A DNA stretch of 64,000 nt from positions 1-64,000 of the forward strand of contig WBZZ01002504.1 in the NCBI GenBank assembly GCA_019918135.1, written 5' to 3'. The DNA is from Paulinella micropora (lineage: Eukaryota > Cercozoa > Imbricatea > Euglyphida > Paulinellidae). A program made the translations under genes and the position numbers. The notes below the pieces were generated by a model, which was not told the DNA's origin, made no database searches, and saw nothing but the letters and a program-made list of their open reading frames with translations. Of the stretch, positions 10,801 through 21,002 are shown piece after piece (position 1 is the stretch's first letter; every line of letters begins with the position of its first letter).

Positions 10801-11227
10801 AGCGGTGTTGAGTTGAGGCTTTGACTTCATCATTATCCCTTACTCGTTGCTCTGTATAATATAAACGGCTTCCTTCTTTAATGTCCGTAGTTGATTTTAA
10901 AGCGAGCCGTGTATCAAAGCGGTTATCAGTCCAATAATAATTAAGTCCTTCTTTTAGGTCAGTTGTTGATTTTAAAGCGAGCCGTATGTCAAAGCGGTTA
11001 TCAGTCCAATAATAATTAAGTCCTTCTTTAATGTCCGCGGTGCTCTTGGTAGCCAGTCGTGTATCAAATCGGTCGTCAGTGTAATAAAGATTTATTGGGT
11101 CATCATCTTCTGGCACTCTGTCTGTATTCAGACCTGTGATATTAGTATTAGTTAAATCTAAGTTAAGTATGTTTAGACTATCAACAGCCAACTCATCAAG
11201 GCCAAGTAATGATTTATATTGCGACAT
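7860..11227 (-). pseudogene. Fibre/spike protein with S74 intramolecular chaperone, left copy, frameshifted
   Basis: Reading from 11227 ('MSQYKSLLGLDELAVDSLNI'), the protein has three imperfect 'YYWTDNRFDTRLALKST' repeats, then several 'VKLTGDQTIAG.KTF' repeats typical of beta-helical fibres. It ends in a chaperone domain beginning 'SSDRRLKSDIKTL' with 'HGFIADEVKKIFPEF' and 'ITYTDFIPILLSAFQ'. S74-type domains trimerise fibres and cleave themselves at the Ser of 'SDRRLK'. Frames change near 10210 and near 9060. The second change coincides with a perfect 25-bp tandem duplication (9053-9102). The full length is about 1,100 residues. The likely role is host attachment. Confidence 0.82.
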
Positions 11228-11320
11228 TGATTATATAATTAAATATTTTAATTTTTTTTTTGTTAAATTATACTAACAAAAAATATAACTATCTAGTGTA
11301 GTATCAATCATCTGTAATCA

Positions 11321-11839
11321 ATGCCGTCAAAAGAGGCTTCAAAAGAAAACTGGAAGAAAGCAGTTCAAGCAAATAGAGAAAATGCTGAACGGCGAAAGGA
11401 CGAATGGGCCCGTGAAAGGCTTCGTAAAAAAGGAGAATTAAAAGAAGCATCGGTGGAAGAACTTATTGAGACTGATGCTGAAGTTAGTGTTGCGAAAGAG
11501 ATACTTAAAAATCCTGAGATTGAAGATGAATCAAGCGAAAGCGATAGCGAAATTGATATGTCTGAGGTTATTGCAAATCATATGCTTAGAAAGATAAAAA
11601 AGAATGCCAAAAAGCCCAAGAAGAAAAACACAAAGAAAGCACCACAACCCAAGAAGACTGAGAATGACAGCGAAGAAGAAGAAAGTGAGAGTGAAGAAAG
11701 CGAAGATTATGAAACAACTGGCGTAAAACAGAGAGGTGGTAAAAAACGAAATGAAAAAATATCAGTTAATGTATATAACAATACGCCAAAGAATAAAGAA
11801 AAAGGTAAGGAAGCAGAAAAGATTTTTCTAAAGTTCTAA
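11321..11839 (+). CDS. Charged protein of unknown function, paired with the integrase
   Basis: 172 residues that begin 'MPSKEASKENWKKAVQANRE', with an acidic stretch 'EDESSESDSEIDMSEVIAN', a Lys-rich basic stretch and a second acidic block, and end in 'ISVNVYNNTPKN'. The homologue at 22951-23442 shares the N-terminus (MPSPEASRKNW), the acidic/basic layout and 'VSVKVYNQ'. In both elements it is divergent from the fibre gene by under 100 bp and lies near the integrase. No domain recognised. The alternating charge suggests a nucleic-acid or protein-binding disordered protein, which is inference. Confidence 0.65.
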   Translation: MPSKEASKENWKKAVQANRENAERRKDEWARERLRKKGELKEASVEELIETDAEVSVAKEILKNPEIEDESSESDSEIDMSEVIANHMLRKIKKNAKKPKKKNTKKAPQPKKTENDSEEEESESEESEDYETTGVKQRGGKKRNEKISVNVYNNTPKNKEKGKEAEKIFLKF

Positions 11840-12113
11840 TGATATTTTGTTCTGACTGCCGTCATCACAATATCGCGAAGCGATAGTTCACCCTTTACTG
11901 CTCGGAGAGCGTAAGCAATATCTTTGATATTGTCGGGCAGAACAAACATCGTCTGCGATTAAATAAAAATTAAAAATAAAAAACGATGGTTTAGAATAAG
12001 AGAGAGCGACAGCACGACCATCTCGTAGAGTGATTACGCCCTTTACTGCTCGGAGAGCGTAAGCAATATCTTTGATATTGTCGGGCAGTAAAGCGCAATT
12101 CTAAACTATCATC
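11840..12113. repeat. Intergenic paired-hairpin repeat, unit 4, with internal 50-bp duplication
   Basis: It starts TGATATTTTGTTCTG right after the stop at 11839 and ends ATTCTAAACTATCATC before the integrase ATG. Both hairpins contain the same roughly 50-base block CCCTTTACTGCTCGGAGAGC... (11892-11942 and 12040-12090), which has its own stem around AATATCTTTGATATT. Between the hairpins lie ACATCG and an AT-rich spacer. Confidence 0.75.
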
Positions 12114-13037
12114 ATGAGTGAAAATAATAATATTCAACTTGCGAACACAGCACAAGAATTATTTCGTCAGACTGAACCGAGGACTAGAGGAACGACAATA
12201 TGGGCGGACAAAGTATTAGATATGGTCAATATTGATTTAATGGATATGAGTAAGGTTGCTACAAAAAATAAAAATTATAATTTTGCCCTTATTTGGATTG
12301 ATATTCATAGTCGCTATGCTTACGCAATACCTATAAAGAATAAATTTTCTACCACAGTTTTAGATGCACTCAAGAAATTACCAAAGCCAAAAGCATACAT
12401 ATCAGACAATGGCGGTGAGTTTAAAGGTGCAGTTGGTGAGTGGATGAGAAATAATGGAATTGAACAATTTATGGTTGAAGTAGGTGATCATAATTCGTTA
12501 GGTATTGTTGATAGATTTGTTAAAACACTTAGAGAAAGATTACACATATTATGGGCTTTTAATCGTAATTTTGATTGGATAAGTTATATTGAAGATGTTG
12601 TTTATTATTATAACAAGAAAGAACATTCAGCGATTAAAGCGGCACCAATTGATGTGTTTAAAGGAAATGATATAAGCCAACAACATAGATATGTTGATAA
12701 ATATTTATTTAGTTTCAAAGAAGGAGACAGAGTTAGAAAGTTAAACAAGAAACATATTTTAGAAAAGGGAGGAAAGACATGGAGCAAGCAAATCTACACC
12801 GTCAAAGCCCGTAAGGGATATCGGATTGTATTAACAAATGATGATGTTGTACCACCTAGACATTTATTAAAGACTGACGCTACCGACGATCCGGAAGAGA
12901 AAGATATTAATAAAGAACTGAAACAACTAACTAAAGAAAAGCAAACAAAGCATTTATTTAAAAGAGAGGAGATAGACTCTGCCAACATTAGAACTTCTTC
13001 CAGATTAAGGAAGAAAAAAGAAATAATGGACTTGTAG
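12114..13037 (+). CDS. Retroviral-type (rve) integrase, left copy
   Basis: 307 residues with the RNase-H-fold integrase core: first Asp in 'MVNIDLMDMSK' or 'LIWIDIHSRY', second in 'AYISDNGGEF', third acidic position in 'LGIVDRFVKTLRE'. The last is Asp, not the usual Glu, and the spacing from the second Asp is one residue shorter than in retroviruses. The C-terminus has an SH3-like segment ('FKEGDRVRKLNKKHI') and a basic tail. Polinton integrases insert the element between TIRs with 6-bp duplications. The stop is TAG at a position matching the TAA of the right copy (21633), which shows TAG works as a stop here. Confidence 0.9.
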   Translation: MSENNNIQLANTAQELFRQTEPRTRGTTIWADKVLDMVNIDLMDMSKVATKNKNYNFALIWIDIHSRYAYAIPIKNKFSTTVLDALKKLPKPKAYISDNGGEFKGAVGEWMRNNGIEQFMVEVGDHNSLGIVDRFVKTLRERLHILWAFNRNFDWISYIEDVVYYYNKKEHSAIKAAPIDVFKGNDISQQHRYVDKYLFSFKEGDRVRKLNKKHILEKGGKTWSKQIYTVKARKGYRIVLTNDDVVPPRHLLKTDATDDPEEKDINKELKQLTKEKQTKHLFKREEIDSANIRTSSRLRKKKEIMDL

Positions 13038-13039
13038 TC

Positions 13040-13549
13040 TCACTTCTTTTTGGGTTTAGGTAAGGAAATATTGGAATGATATTCAGCAGCCTTAGTGTAG
13101 AACGGATGCTTCTCGTGAATATAGTAGCCTTTCAAAGCCGACCATGATTTGAAAACCCTTATCACCCCGTCGTCTCCGAGTGCCACGTGATAAGTATCTT
13201 CTTTCCCAGGGCTCGCCATCAAAACTCCTTCTTTGCAATCCGGAACATTATACTCAAACACATTATCAGGCTCGTCGTACTTGTTGGCAATCTTGACTAA
13301 AACTTTTTTCTCATCCCAATACTTTACAGCTTCATCCTCCTTCACCTTTGCTCCACCCACCTTATCGAAAGGACTCACATTTTTTGCTTTACGTTCGACC
13401 TCGGCCTGAGCAACAGGGTCTTCGCGAGACGGATGCTTGGCGTCAGGGGTGGTTGGAACTTCAGCAACAACCTCGGCAACAACCTCAGTTGTCTCCTCAG
13501 TGGGCTCCTCAGCAGTCTGCTTGGAAGGAGACTTCTTCTTTGGCGGCAT
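13040..13549 (-). CDS. Protein of unknown function with N-terminal Lys/Glu/Thr-rich tail
   Basis: Start chosen at 13549 ('MPPKKKSPSKQTAEEP'), because sequence upstream is low quality for coding. The product is 169 residues. The first 70 are disordered and rich in Pro, Glu, Thr and Val; the rest looks folded ('VLVKIANKYDEPDNVFEYNV', 'YHVALGDDGVIRVFKSW'). It is convergent with the integrase, two bases apart. No homologue is evident in the right element, where an unrelated-looking gene (21003-21470) holds the comparable place. Function unknown. Confidence 0.55.
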   Translation of the reverse strand: MPPKKKSPSKQTAEEPTEETTEVVAEVVAEVPTTPDAKHPSREDPVAQAEVERKAKNVSPFDKVGGAKVKEDEAVKYWDEKKVLVKIANKYDEPDNVFEYNVPDCKEGVLMASPGKEDTYHVALGDDGVIRVFKSWSALKGYYIHEKHPFYTKAAEYHSNISLPKPKKK

Positions 13550-13762
13550 AGTACCTGCCCCCACACCAAAAAGCACAAAAAAACATGTGTGGGCAGTGCC
13601 TTGAAGCAGTTTTTTTTTCGTAAATAAATAATTTCGTAAATTAAATAATTTTTTTTGTTGCCTAGTAATAAGTGTGCTTTTATGTTGTTGTGAAATGTGT
13701 GTCATGTTCATTGATGATAAGTGGGCAGGTAGGCAGACAGCACAGATCACACAACTATTTTT

Positions 13763-14254
13763 TTACGCCACTCGGGCTCTCAATTCATTAACATACAATT
13801 TATATTTAACTATCACTTCATCAAATGTATCACCTTTTTCAAATTAAATTACGTGCGAAATTTTCCTCTTGGCGAGACATTGGAAATTTATTTTTTTCTA
13901 ACCACTTTTCCAAAAATGCTATTTCTTTATTAGTCTCTTTTTCCTTTCTAAGTCTCTGTCTCTTAACTTTTCTCTCCTCTTCCATTCGTCTTTTGTCTTG
14001 TTTTAGTTCCTCATCTCTCTCATAAACTGCTTCCAGTCTTGATTCAACATCGCAAAGTTCTTGTTTCAATAATCTTATTTTTTTGGACAAGTTTTTTTTC
14101 TTAGTTTCCAAAAATATTTTGTCCTTTTTGTTGTCTTATTTGTCTTGTCAGAATAATAATCAATCCAATTATTTTCTTCTCTTTCTATTTCAAACTCACT
14201 TTCGCTAGAAATTTCATTATCCTCTTTGGCTTCATCATCAACAAAGTTGCTCAT
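13763..14254 (-). pseudogene. Acidic/coiled-coil protein, left copy, two frameshifts
   Basis: It starts at 14254 ('MSNFVDDEAKEDNE'), acidic, with 'REENNWIDYY'. A frame change near 14090 leads into a long charged coiled coil ('KKIRLLKQELCDVESRLEAV') and the segment 'FLEKWLEKNKFPMSRQEENF'. A second change near 13840 leads to 'EKGDTFDEVIVKYK' and the stop at 13763. The intact homologue at 20209-20718 shows the same order ('LFEHWLSAENQPMGVDDE'). Function unknown. Confidence 0.6.
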
Positions 14255-14547
14255 CTCTTCAAGAAGAACTGCGAGACAGAAAAGTGCTCGGGGATCCAAG
14301 AATTCTTTGGTTCTCAGATCACTTTGCGCAAAAAACCATGTGATAACATTGCGCAAGGAAAAAACGAAACCGAAGCAAGCACTACAAGTTCTACACAAAA
14401 AATTTATTTGTTGTCTGTTATCGTAATGGGTGGTGTAATTAGTATGTTGGTGATGTTGTCCGTCGTTGTCGTCGGTTCAACTCTCACTGCTTATTCTTTA
14501 TTATGCCTTTGCTTTTTTTCTCTTTTTTTTTTGTAAATTCCTTTTTT
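14255..14547. other. No gene recognised between PolB1 and the acidic coiled-coil gene
   Basis: About 290 bases with only short frames and no match to right-element genes that I can see. It may hold the promoter of the 14254 gene. Confidence 0.4.
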
Positions 14548-14658
14548 CTGATATTTTGTTCTGGCGTTGCCATCACAAAACATCGTTTTTTTTTTCTTTA
14601 ATGTCATTCGATGTTTTATGAACCTTCTTTTGGAAAAAGATTTGTGAATAAAATATCA
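14548..14658. repeat. Intergenic hairpin repeat, unit 5 (shorter form)
   Basis: It reads TGATATTTTGTTCTGGCG...AAAACATCG, a T-rich spacer, then CGATGTTTTATGAACC...AATAAAATATCATT ending at the PolB1 stop. The same end motifs (GATATTTT and ACATCG/CGATGT) as in the other units are present, with smaller stems. Confidence 0.65.
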
Positions 14659-17600
14659 TTAGTATCCATATGGTAATGTCGTGATCTGGTTTTCTTTTAG
14701 AGGTTGAATTACTCTTTTAGTGTAAGTAAATGAAAATATCTTTTGTAAATGCTCTGACGTAATTGTTTTTGTCTTTTTGTTTCTTGTTATTTTGCTGTTG
14801 GTGTGTATGATTACATTTCCAGCATCTGCTACATTCTTTGCTATACACTTTTCTCCTTTTGTTTCTAGTAGGTCTTCTAATTCTTTGTATGCCTTTTTAG
14901 ATAGTTCAGTGTCTTGTACTTTCAATCCATTGCTTATGATACTAAACATATTAACCAAGTTCAATTTTTTACAAGTCTCATAATTCATTGAAAATCCTTT
15001 TAATTTCATTTTGGTTGTTCCATCATTTAGTATGTAGCCGTATGATTTAGGTCCTGCTCCAACAAATGTGGTTATCTTTCTGCTTACCTTTGTCTTTTTG
15101 TCTATCAATTCGTCTGTCCATTGTCCCAATAAATCACCAGTCGGTATTGTTGTCTGTCCTTCTTTCTCATCTACGGAATAAATTACGCTGTCTGTGTCGT
15201 GATATAACACTCTATTACCTAATCTGTCCATCATATCATACAATCTCATTTGCGCATGTGCTGTTGTAAATAGTGCTACACAGATATTTGTATTGTAGGG
15301 GTCAGATACTTTTTCAGGGTGTAGGTTGTAAGATAGTTCTAGGCATTCTTTGTTTATCATATTGATAGATACTTCATTTATCTTCTTGTCATTTAGTATT
15401 TTGAATAGTTCGGCTTCACTCCTTATGATTTTTGTTTGTGTCTTGTTGTTTTGTTGTCCAAATTTTCCCCATAGTGAGTTAAGACATAGTTTCGCAACTG
15501 CCCTTCTTCCTTCATTCTTTTCAATCTTGCTTTTGTCCAATTTGATTTTCATTTTTTCTTCATAGTCCTTAATGTAATTGTCTTTGTCTTCTTCAGTTAT
15601 GACATTTGATGGATAGCCACTTGATTCCTGTTTCACTCTTAGAAAGGTCTTAATATATTCTTTGAATAGTTCAGTTGTCTGTTCATTCCAATGCCATAAT
15701 TCATAAGTTTTAATAAGTCTGTAGCCTTTTTGGATTGCTTTGTAAATAAGTGGTGTCGCCCATGTGCCTGTCAGTATTCTGTCCTCGTCAGAGTGCTGAC
15801 ATTTGTCATGTAATCCTTCCTTGCCACATTTATTACATAGATCATACATCATCTTTCCTCTATCTTGACATGGAAGGACTGGGTGAATTAGTCCTCTAGG
15901 TGGTAGTATTTTTATTTTTGCTACACCAAATGCTGTTTTATTATTCAACATATCATATGCCTCTTTTCCTCTTATTGTTTGGTGATGTTTCACAGGATAG
16001 GGGTCATAGTACATGACAGTCGGATAGAGAGAGCACACATCTATATACTTGGCATACTGATATTCACTCATAGATTTCCAGTATAGAGATAGAGCATTCG
16101 TCCTTCCACCAAACATTGCATGTCGTGGATTGATTGCTTTTTGCTCAATTAATGTCTCTTCTATTTCTCCTTTGAATTCTTCCTTTGTTCGTATTCTGTT
16201 CCATTGACACCCCCATATTGTTATTAATTGACTAACTTCCGGATGTTGCTTGATTAAAGTTTCGCGTAGTTTAGTTTCTTTGTATAGTTGTCCAAATGTT
16301 TTATTCACAGACCTTTCTCTGTTTAGTTCATTTCCATTGAAACACTCAGGACACCCATGCCAATAACAACCATGGAACTCATATGCCGTTTTTGTCTTTT
16401 CGTCATATCCGTCTAAGTAGGCTTTCACACCTTTGGGTAAGTTTAGTATTTTTTCTTTACCATTTAGACCATGTTGAATTTTAGCATTGTCCTTTTTTTT
16501 CTCTGTATGCTAACCACTCCACACACATACGACTTGTTTTTGCTTTGTCTGTTCTGTTTGTCGGTATAACTGCTATGCTGTCCTTAGGCATGTATTTGCT
16601 TTGAATAGCGCCATACATGTAGAGGCAATAGTTGTGTATTGAAATGGATCAATTCCGAACTCCATAAATTGTTCCCTAAACTCAATACACCCCCGTCTTA
16701 GTATATCTACATCACTATGACAATATTCAATCATTTCTTTATTGAAATCAAATACTTTGTCTTTTTGCTCCCCATACCATTTTATGAAATCATCTCTTTT
16801 ATTCTTTGAGAATGAGTTATATCCGTAATCGTCCATGTCTGGTATTTTGCCTATGTATGTTTGATTGTCTGTTTTGTTAAAGAAGTGAGGAAAGTAAGTC
16901 CAAATGTGTCAGGAAAGTCAGATAGAGGCATAGTTAGAAATGATAAACTATCTATAAATCTAATCTGTTCTTTCCCATTACCAATAGACATCATCATTAT
17001 TTTACCACCTTCATATATCACAAATGGAGTTATTCCTTTTTCAATCAACCATTTCAATACAAATTGACAATCATATCCCCGTGCATTATGTGCTATGAAT
17101 GTATTACCCTTATGTTTTACACCCAATGACCACTCGCAGAATTGTTCAATGTTTTTATGAATGATTGGTGTGCTGTCGTCGAAATATTGACTTTCAGAAT
17201 GATTGATAATATGTGTTCCTGTCTCTTGATTTGCTTCAAAATCAAAGAATACATATTTGGTTGATGGTTCATGTATCACTTTTTTCTTTAACTCACATTG
17301 GTGTGATATAGGTTGTAGTTCTTTGCAGTTCCTACATTTTTCATATCCACATTTATGTTCTCCTTTGTAAGTCTTAGCACAAGTGATACATTTTTTCTTT
17401 GTTTCGCATAACTTATTTTGTTTATGATTATTGAAACATTCATCATTCGGAAACTTTCTATTACACTCATTGCACATTTTCCATTTCGAAATATTGTCAT
17501 ATCCTTTAATCCTTCGGTTTGACATATATTACATTTGAATTCGCATGCGTGATTTTGTTCGTATCCCTTCATACATTTCTCGCAAAAGTTTTGCTTTGAC

Positions 17601-18609
17601 AAGAATGCTTTCATACTTGTTATGGTGTCGTAATGGTTCATGGTTTTTAGTATGTATATGTTCTTTTTGTCCTTCATCTCAGTCTTATAGATAATTTTGT
17701 TTGGAAATTCCACAATAACAATGTTGTAGCCTATGTGCTTAGCAAACTCACTAATTTCAGAAAGCCCGCACAAATCTTTCATGACACCAGCCTCCTCGTG
17801 CAGTTTGTTTGCTAGTTCATCTTGAATTCTGCGTCCGTCCTTAATTTGTGAATACTTTGGATGCTTTTCTATCTTAGCCTTTGCTACAACTATTGCCCTT
17901 GCCAAACATATGTTGTCGTCATTTCTTATTGTTATTATACCTTTCTTTTTATACATGTCTGTTTCAGTTATTGCTTTCAATCTTGCTCCTCCTTCAGGCA
18001 TTCTCACACCCACAAAATTGAAATCAATCAATTCCATAGTTGCACCTTCTTCGTCCATATAGTTTTCGTCGTTTGATTGCAGTATAGATTCTAATCTAGT
18101 CAGTATATCTTCTGAATTGAAATCTTTTACTTTTATTAATTTTTGGTTTTGTACATTCCAAGTTGAAGGAATAGCACTAATACGTATTTGTATTAAGTCA
18201 TTGTCTTTGTAAAGTGTTTTAAAGTCTTCAATTATTGATCCTATCATACCGATGATGCCCTCTAATGGAAACTTTTTCACTTTTTGAGACATTGATTTAC
18301 TTAATTTAATAGTATATACCGATTGCCCCACAGGTAGTTTGTGTTCAGTGTCTATCCTTATTAGTTTATAGCCATTGAACTCTATTACTTGTGGTTCGAC
18401 ATATTTTCGTTCCCTTTGTTTTCGCTCAGGTTCAGAATAAAACCTTTCAGGGTCCGATAGTGCTCCCCTGGTCGTTGTTACGTCATAAAACCTAGTTCCG
18501 TTTGGCTTTTTAACATATAACTTGTTTTGCCTTATCTGATATGTTATTTTTGCTTCCGCCAACTTGTCCAAGTTCCATGTGTGTCCGCCATAGTCGATGG
18601 TGTTCGCCA
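14659..18609 (-). pseudogene. Family B DNA polymerase, protein-primed type (PolB1), frameshifted
   Basis: Start 18609 ('MANTIDYGGHTWNL'). Exonuclease motifs: 'VFFDFEANQ' (Exo I), 'FIAHNARGYDCQF' (Exo II), 'YCHSDVDILRRG' (Exo III). Polymerase motifs: 'VCSLYPTVMYYDPYPV' (A), 'KLCLNSLWGKFGQ' (B), 'VLYHDTDSVIYS' (C), then 'GAGPKSYGY' (KxY). Cys-rich spacer regions lie before Exo I. The product would be about 1,300 residues, as expected for Polinton polymerases replicating from TIR ends. Frames change near 17500, 16850, 16590 and 16495, the last at a run of eight A. Motifs are all preserved, so decay is recent or the shifts are sequencing errors. Only distantly related to the polymerase at 43635-46572. 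Confidence 0.88.
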
Positions 18610-18651
18610 TATATTTATTGGAATATATTTTTTCCAATAAATAGTTTTATT

Positions 18652-18652
18652 T

Positions 18653-18690
<38 letters not shown>
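18652..18690. repeat. TA-rich microsatellite upstream of PolB1
   Basis: An alternating TA run directly 5' of the polymerase start. It probably lies in the promoter region between two genes of the same strand. Confidence 0.7.
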
Positions 18691-18692
<2 letters not shown>

Positions 18693-18732
18693 TATCTTAT
18701 CTTTAATATGAAATTCAATTTTTTTTCAGGCC

Positions 18733-18948
18733 TCAATTTTCACCGACAATATTCTGGAGTCTAATAAGGTCAGCCTTGGTTTTTTCTCTTTTCTCTTTTG
18801 ATTTTCTCAGTATGTCTGCCTTGTTTTTTTGATAATATTCTTTTGCTCTCATAAGAGCTTTCTCTTTATTTCTTCTTTGATACTCTCTCATACGTTCAGC
18901 GTGTTTTGCCCTTGCCTCCTCCGCAGTATATGTTGGATGTCTACCCAT
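18733..18948 (-). CDS. Small basic 'MGR' protein upstream of PolB1
   Basis: 71 residues: 'MGRHPTYTAEEARAKHAERM' followed by a Lys/Arg/Glu helix ('EYYQKNKADILRKSKEKRE'). A similar protein ('MGRKPIYKTPEEKKEAL', 'EYYNKNKAIIAERRKKKR') precedes PolB2 at 46671-46892. The repeated 'YY.KNK..I' phrase also occurs in the GIY-YIG gene tail. No family recognised. The conserved link with two distinct polymerases suggests a DNA-binding or replication-associated role, as inference. Confidence 0.6.
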   Translation of the reverse strand: MGRHPTYTAEEARAKHAERMREYQRRNKEKALMRAKEYYQKNKADILRKSKEKREKTKADLIRLQNIVGEN

Positions 18949-19702
18949 TTATATTATATATAATATATTTTTTATTATATTTAAATAGAAATTAATCAAA
19001 CTCGCAACAGGAGAGGACTTTCATTTTTTCAAAAAAAGATAACTAAGTCTAGCACAGCAGTAAAAACTAAGAGACGGGTTTGATGTCTCTTCGTGTTGAT
19101 TTGGCAAAAGATAGATGAGTTATCTTTTTTTTAGAGTTTGAGAGAAATTCATATATGGACTATTTATTGATTAAGAATGCTTGTATTGAATTTGGATGAA
19201 ATTATGTATATTTTTATTGAAATTAATAGTAAGACGAATTTATATGAAAATAGCCTTATTTTATATAAAAAGATAAGTGTGCTATAGTAATACCTATAGT
19301 AGTTAGCTATTGTACTATATTGATCTCCTGCCTTCTTCCTTCATCTTTCCACCTTCTGAATCCATTTCCTTCTTCCTTCCTTCCTCTTCCTCCTTCCTCT
19401 CTCCTCGTTCCTTGTTCCTCCTTCTCCTCTTCTTCCTTCCTTCCTTCCTTCCTTCCTTCCCCCCTTCCCCTTCCTTCCTTCCTTCCTTCCTTTATCTCTA
19501 TCTCTATCTCTCTCTATATATTATATATATACATATATATAAATATATATCATACATATATATATATTATATATATATATATAATATACATATATGTATG
19601 AAGTATATTCCTTGCCTTGTAGATAATATATTGTGTATCAAAGATGTATGTATTTATATACGTTATGTATGCATTTTATGTATATATGCTATGTGCTAGC
19701 AC
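18949..19702. repeat. AT-rich boundary region with a hairpin and low-complexity repeats
   Basis: No gene seen. A long hairpin has arms AAAAAAAGATAACT (about 19034) and AGTTATCTTTTTTT (about 19117), with a second stem AAGAGAC/GTCTCTT inside. The right end of the left Polinton may lie near it, but no TIR partner is visible. From 19320 to 19500 there are CCTT-type repeats, then TATA repeats to about 19600. The stretch ending ACTTGCAG near 19706 could be a 3' splice site for the host exon that follows. Confidence 0.5.
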
Positions 19703-19913
19703 TTGCAGATCCGGCACAGCCCGCCCCCGCCACAGGAGGAGGAGGAGGAGGAGGAGGAGGAGGAGGAGGAGGAGATTCGTAAGCACCGCGAGCAGGAGGA
19801 GGAGGAGATTCGTAAGCACCGCGAGCAGGAGGAGCGACAGCTCCAAGAAGAGGAAGCTCGCAAGCGCAGGGAGCTCGAGGAACAAGACAGAATGTGACAG
19901 GAAGAGGAAGAGA
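19703..19913 (+). pseudogene. Host zinc-finger/TPR gene, segment 1 (E/R-rich coiled coil)
   Basis: The frame encodes a Glu run and then repeats such as 'EIRKHREQEEEEIRKHREQE', ending near 'RKRRELEEQDRM' and a TGA. The same type of sequence ('RKRLEQEERQRQEEEARER') resumes at 47764 beyond the Polinton, so the Polinton lies within this coiled-coil exon. The TGA before the junction and a frame offset after it mean the joined frame is not open as sequenced. The last six bases (19908-19913, AAGAGA) are the target duplication. Confidence 0.65.
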
Positions 19914-20066
19914 AGTAGATGATACAGAAAATCTCGTCGTGAATTTTTGCAAATTCACAGCCTTCGTTTTCTGTGTTGTAGCCCTTCCTATTGATAGTAG
20001 ATACAAAGAAACAAAAACAGCAAAATAGTCTTCTACAGCACACTACGAGAAAAATATATGTATCAT
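19914..20066 (+). repeat. Polinton left terminal inverted repeat
   Basis: It starts AGTAGATGATACAGAAAATC and ends TATGTATCAT. It is the reverse complement of 47605-47757 with no mismatch seen. The next bases diverge (TAAATC against AAAAGA). Confidence 0.95.
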
Positions 20067-20208
20067 TAAATCGACCTTTTTGACTTAATCTTCCAACTTC
20101 AACTCAACCACCTACTACACACAAACAAGTATGGTAGATAAAATTCATTTGAAATGAAGAGGGCTTTCGCCCAATTTTTTTAAATTGAAAGCACACTAGT
20201 TCATACTC

Positions 20209-20718
20209 CTATGTGCTAAAGGAGTTAGTAGTGAAAACTACTATTTCAATTAATTCTTTGTTTTTATATTTCTCATATGCTTGAATTATTTCTGATGAAG
20301 TTTTTCCTCCGTCAATCATTTTTCTTGCTCGAATTTCGTCGTCAACTCCCATCGGTTGGTTTTCCGCACTTAACCAATGTTCAAATAATCGTAATTGTTT
20401 TTTCTTATTTATTTCTTTTCTCTTTTCTTCTCTCTTTACCAAATCTATTTTTTCCTTTCTTTCTATTTCTCCTTTTCGCATTTCAAGTATTTCGTTAATA
20501 GCATTTCCTTTATTTTCGCAATCTCTTTTTTGCTTTTCCAATTCAATCCTTTCTTTCTCATTCTCGTCAAGTTTGCTTTGTATTATTTCATTTCTTGTTT
20601 CGTTTTTCAATTTTTGTTTTATTAATTCAGATAGTTTTTTGTCTTTCATTTTTTCCAACCATTTATTATTTTCTCTTTCAAGATATTCGTTGTCGCTGTT
20701 ATCTTCCTCACTGCTCAT
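20209..20718 (-). CDS. Acidic/coiled-coil protein, right copy, intact
   Basis: About 169 residues from 'MSSEEDNSDNEYLERENNKW'. A long charged coiled coil follows ('KLDENEKERIELEKQKRD'), then 'QLRLFEHWLSAENQPMGVDD' and 'RKMIDGGKTSSEIIQAYEKY'. It is homologous to 13763-14254 of the left element, which is frameshifted. It is the first gene inside the left TIR, pointing towards it. No known domain; function unknown. Confidence 0.65.
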   Translation of the reverse strand: MSSEEDNSDNEYLERENNKWLEKMKDKKLSELIKQKLKNETRNEIIQSKLDENEKERIELEKQKRDCENKGNAINEILEMRKGEIERKEKIDLVKREEKRKEINKKKQLRLFEHWLSAENQPMGVDDEIRARKMIDGGKTSSEIIQAYEKYKNKELIEIVVFTTNSFST

Positions 20719-21002
20719 AATATATGTAATCCTTTCCAAAAGTCAAGGTGTCGAGGTTGCAAACTTTTGCACCTTTGTTACCTCAGCCTGACCTTTCTCG
20801 TGTGCGGTGTAAAATTTTTTCACTTTTCCTTTTTATCGGTAATTCAAATTGTCAGCGGAAATCCAGTAATTCTATCAGTCAAAAATTGGAGCCAATTGTG
20901 AAGAAGAGTTTTTTACCTTGTGCTTTTTTGTCAGTCGGCGACTTTTTTCAGAAAGCAAAAAGTCGCCAAAAGACCAAACCCTTGATGTTTGTGTGTTTGC
21001 AG

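Larger units (their letters stand above)
1..18948. mobile_element. Left Polinton/Maverick-like element (partial)
   Basis: A contiguous set of hallmark genes supports this call: MCP, penton, Ulp1-type protease, packaging ATPase, rve integrase and protein-primed-type PolB. The morphogenesis genes lie on the minus strand and the integrase on plus. The element is cut by the window start inside the MCP gene, so one end is missing. The right end is not resolved. The last recognisable gene ends at 18948, and a hairpin at 19034-19130 could mark the terminus, but no TIR partner is visible. Most genes have homologues in the same relative order in the element at 19914-47757, in inverted orientation. Base composition is AT-rich compared with the GC-rich host segments near 60 kb. 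Confidence 0.9.

Noticed and set aside
18949..19135. TIR of the left Polinton
   Set aside because: A hairpin is present, but the partner end is outside the window and the sequence does not match the right element's TIR.
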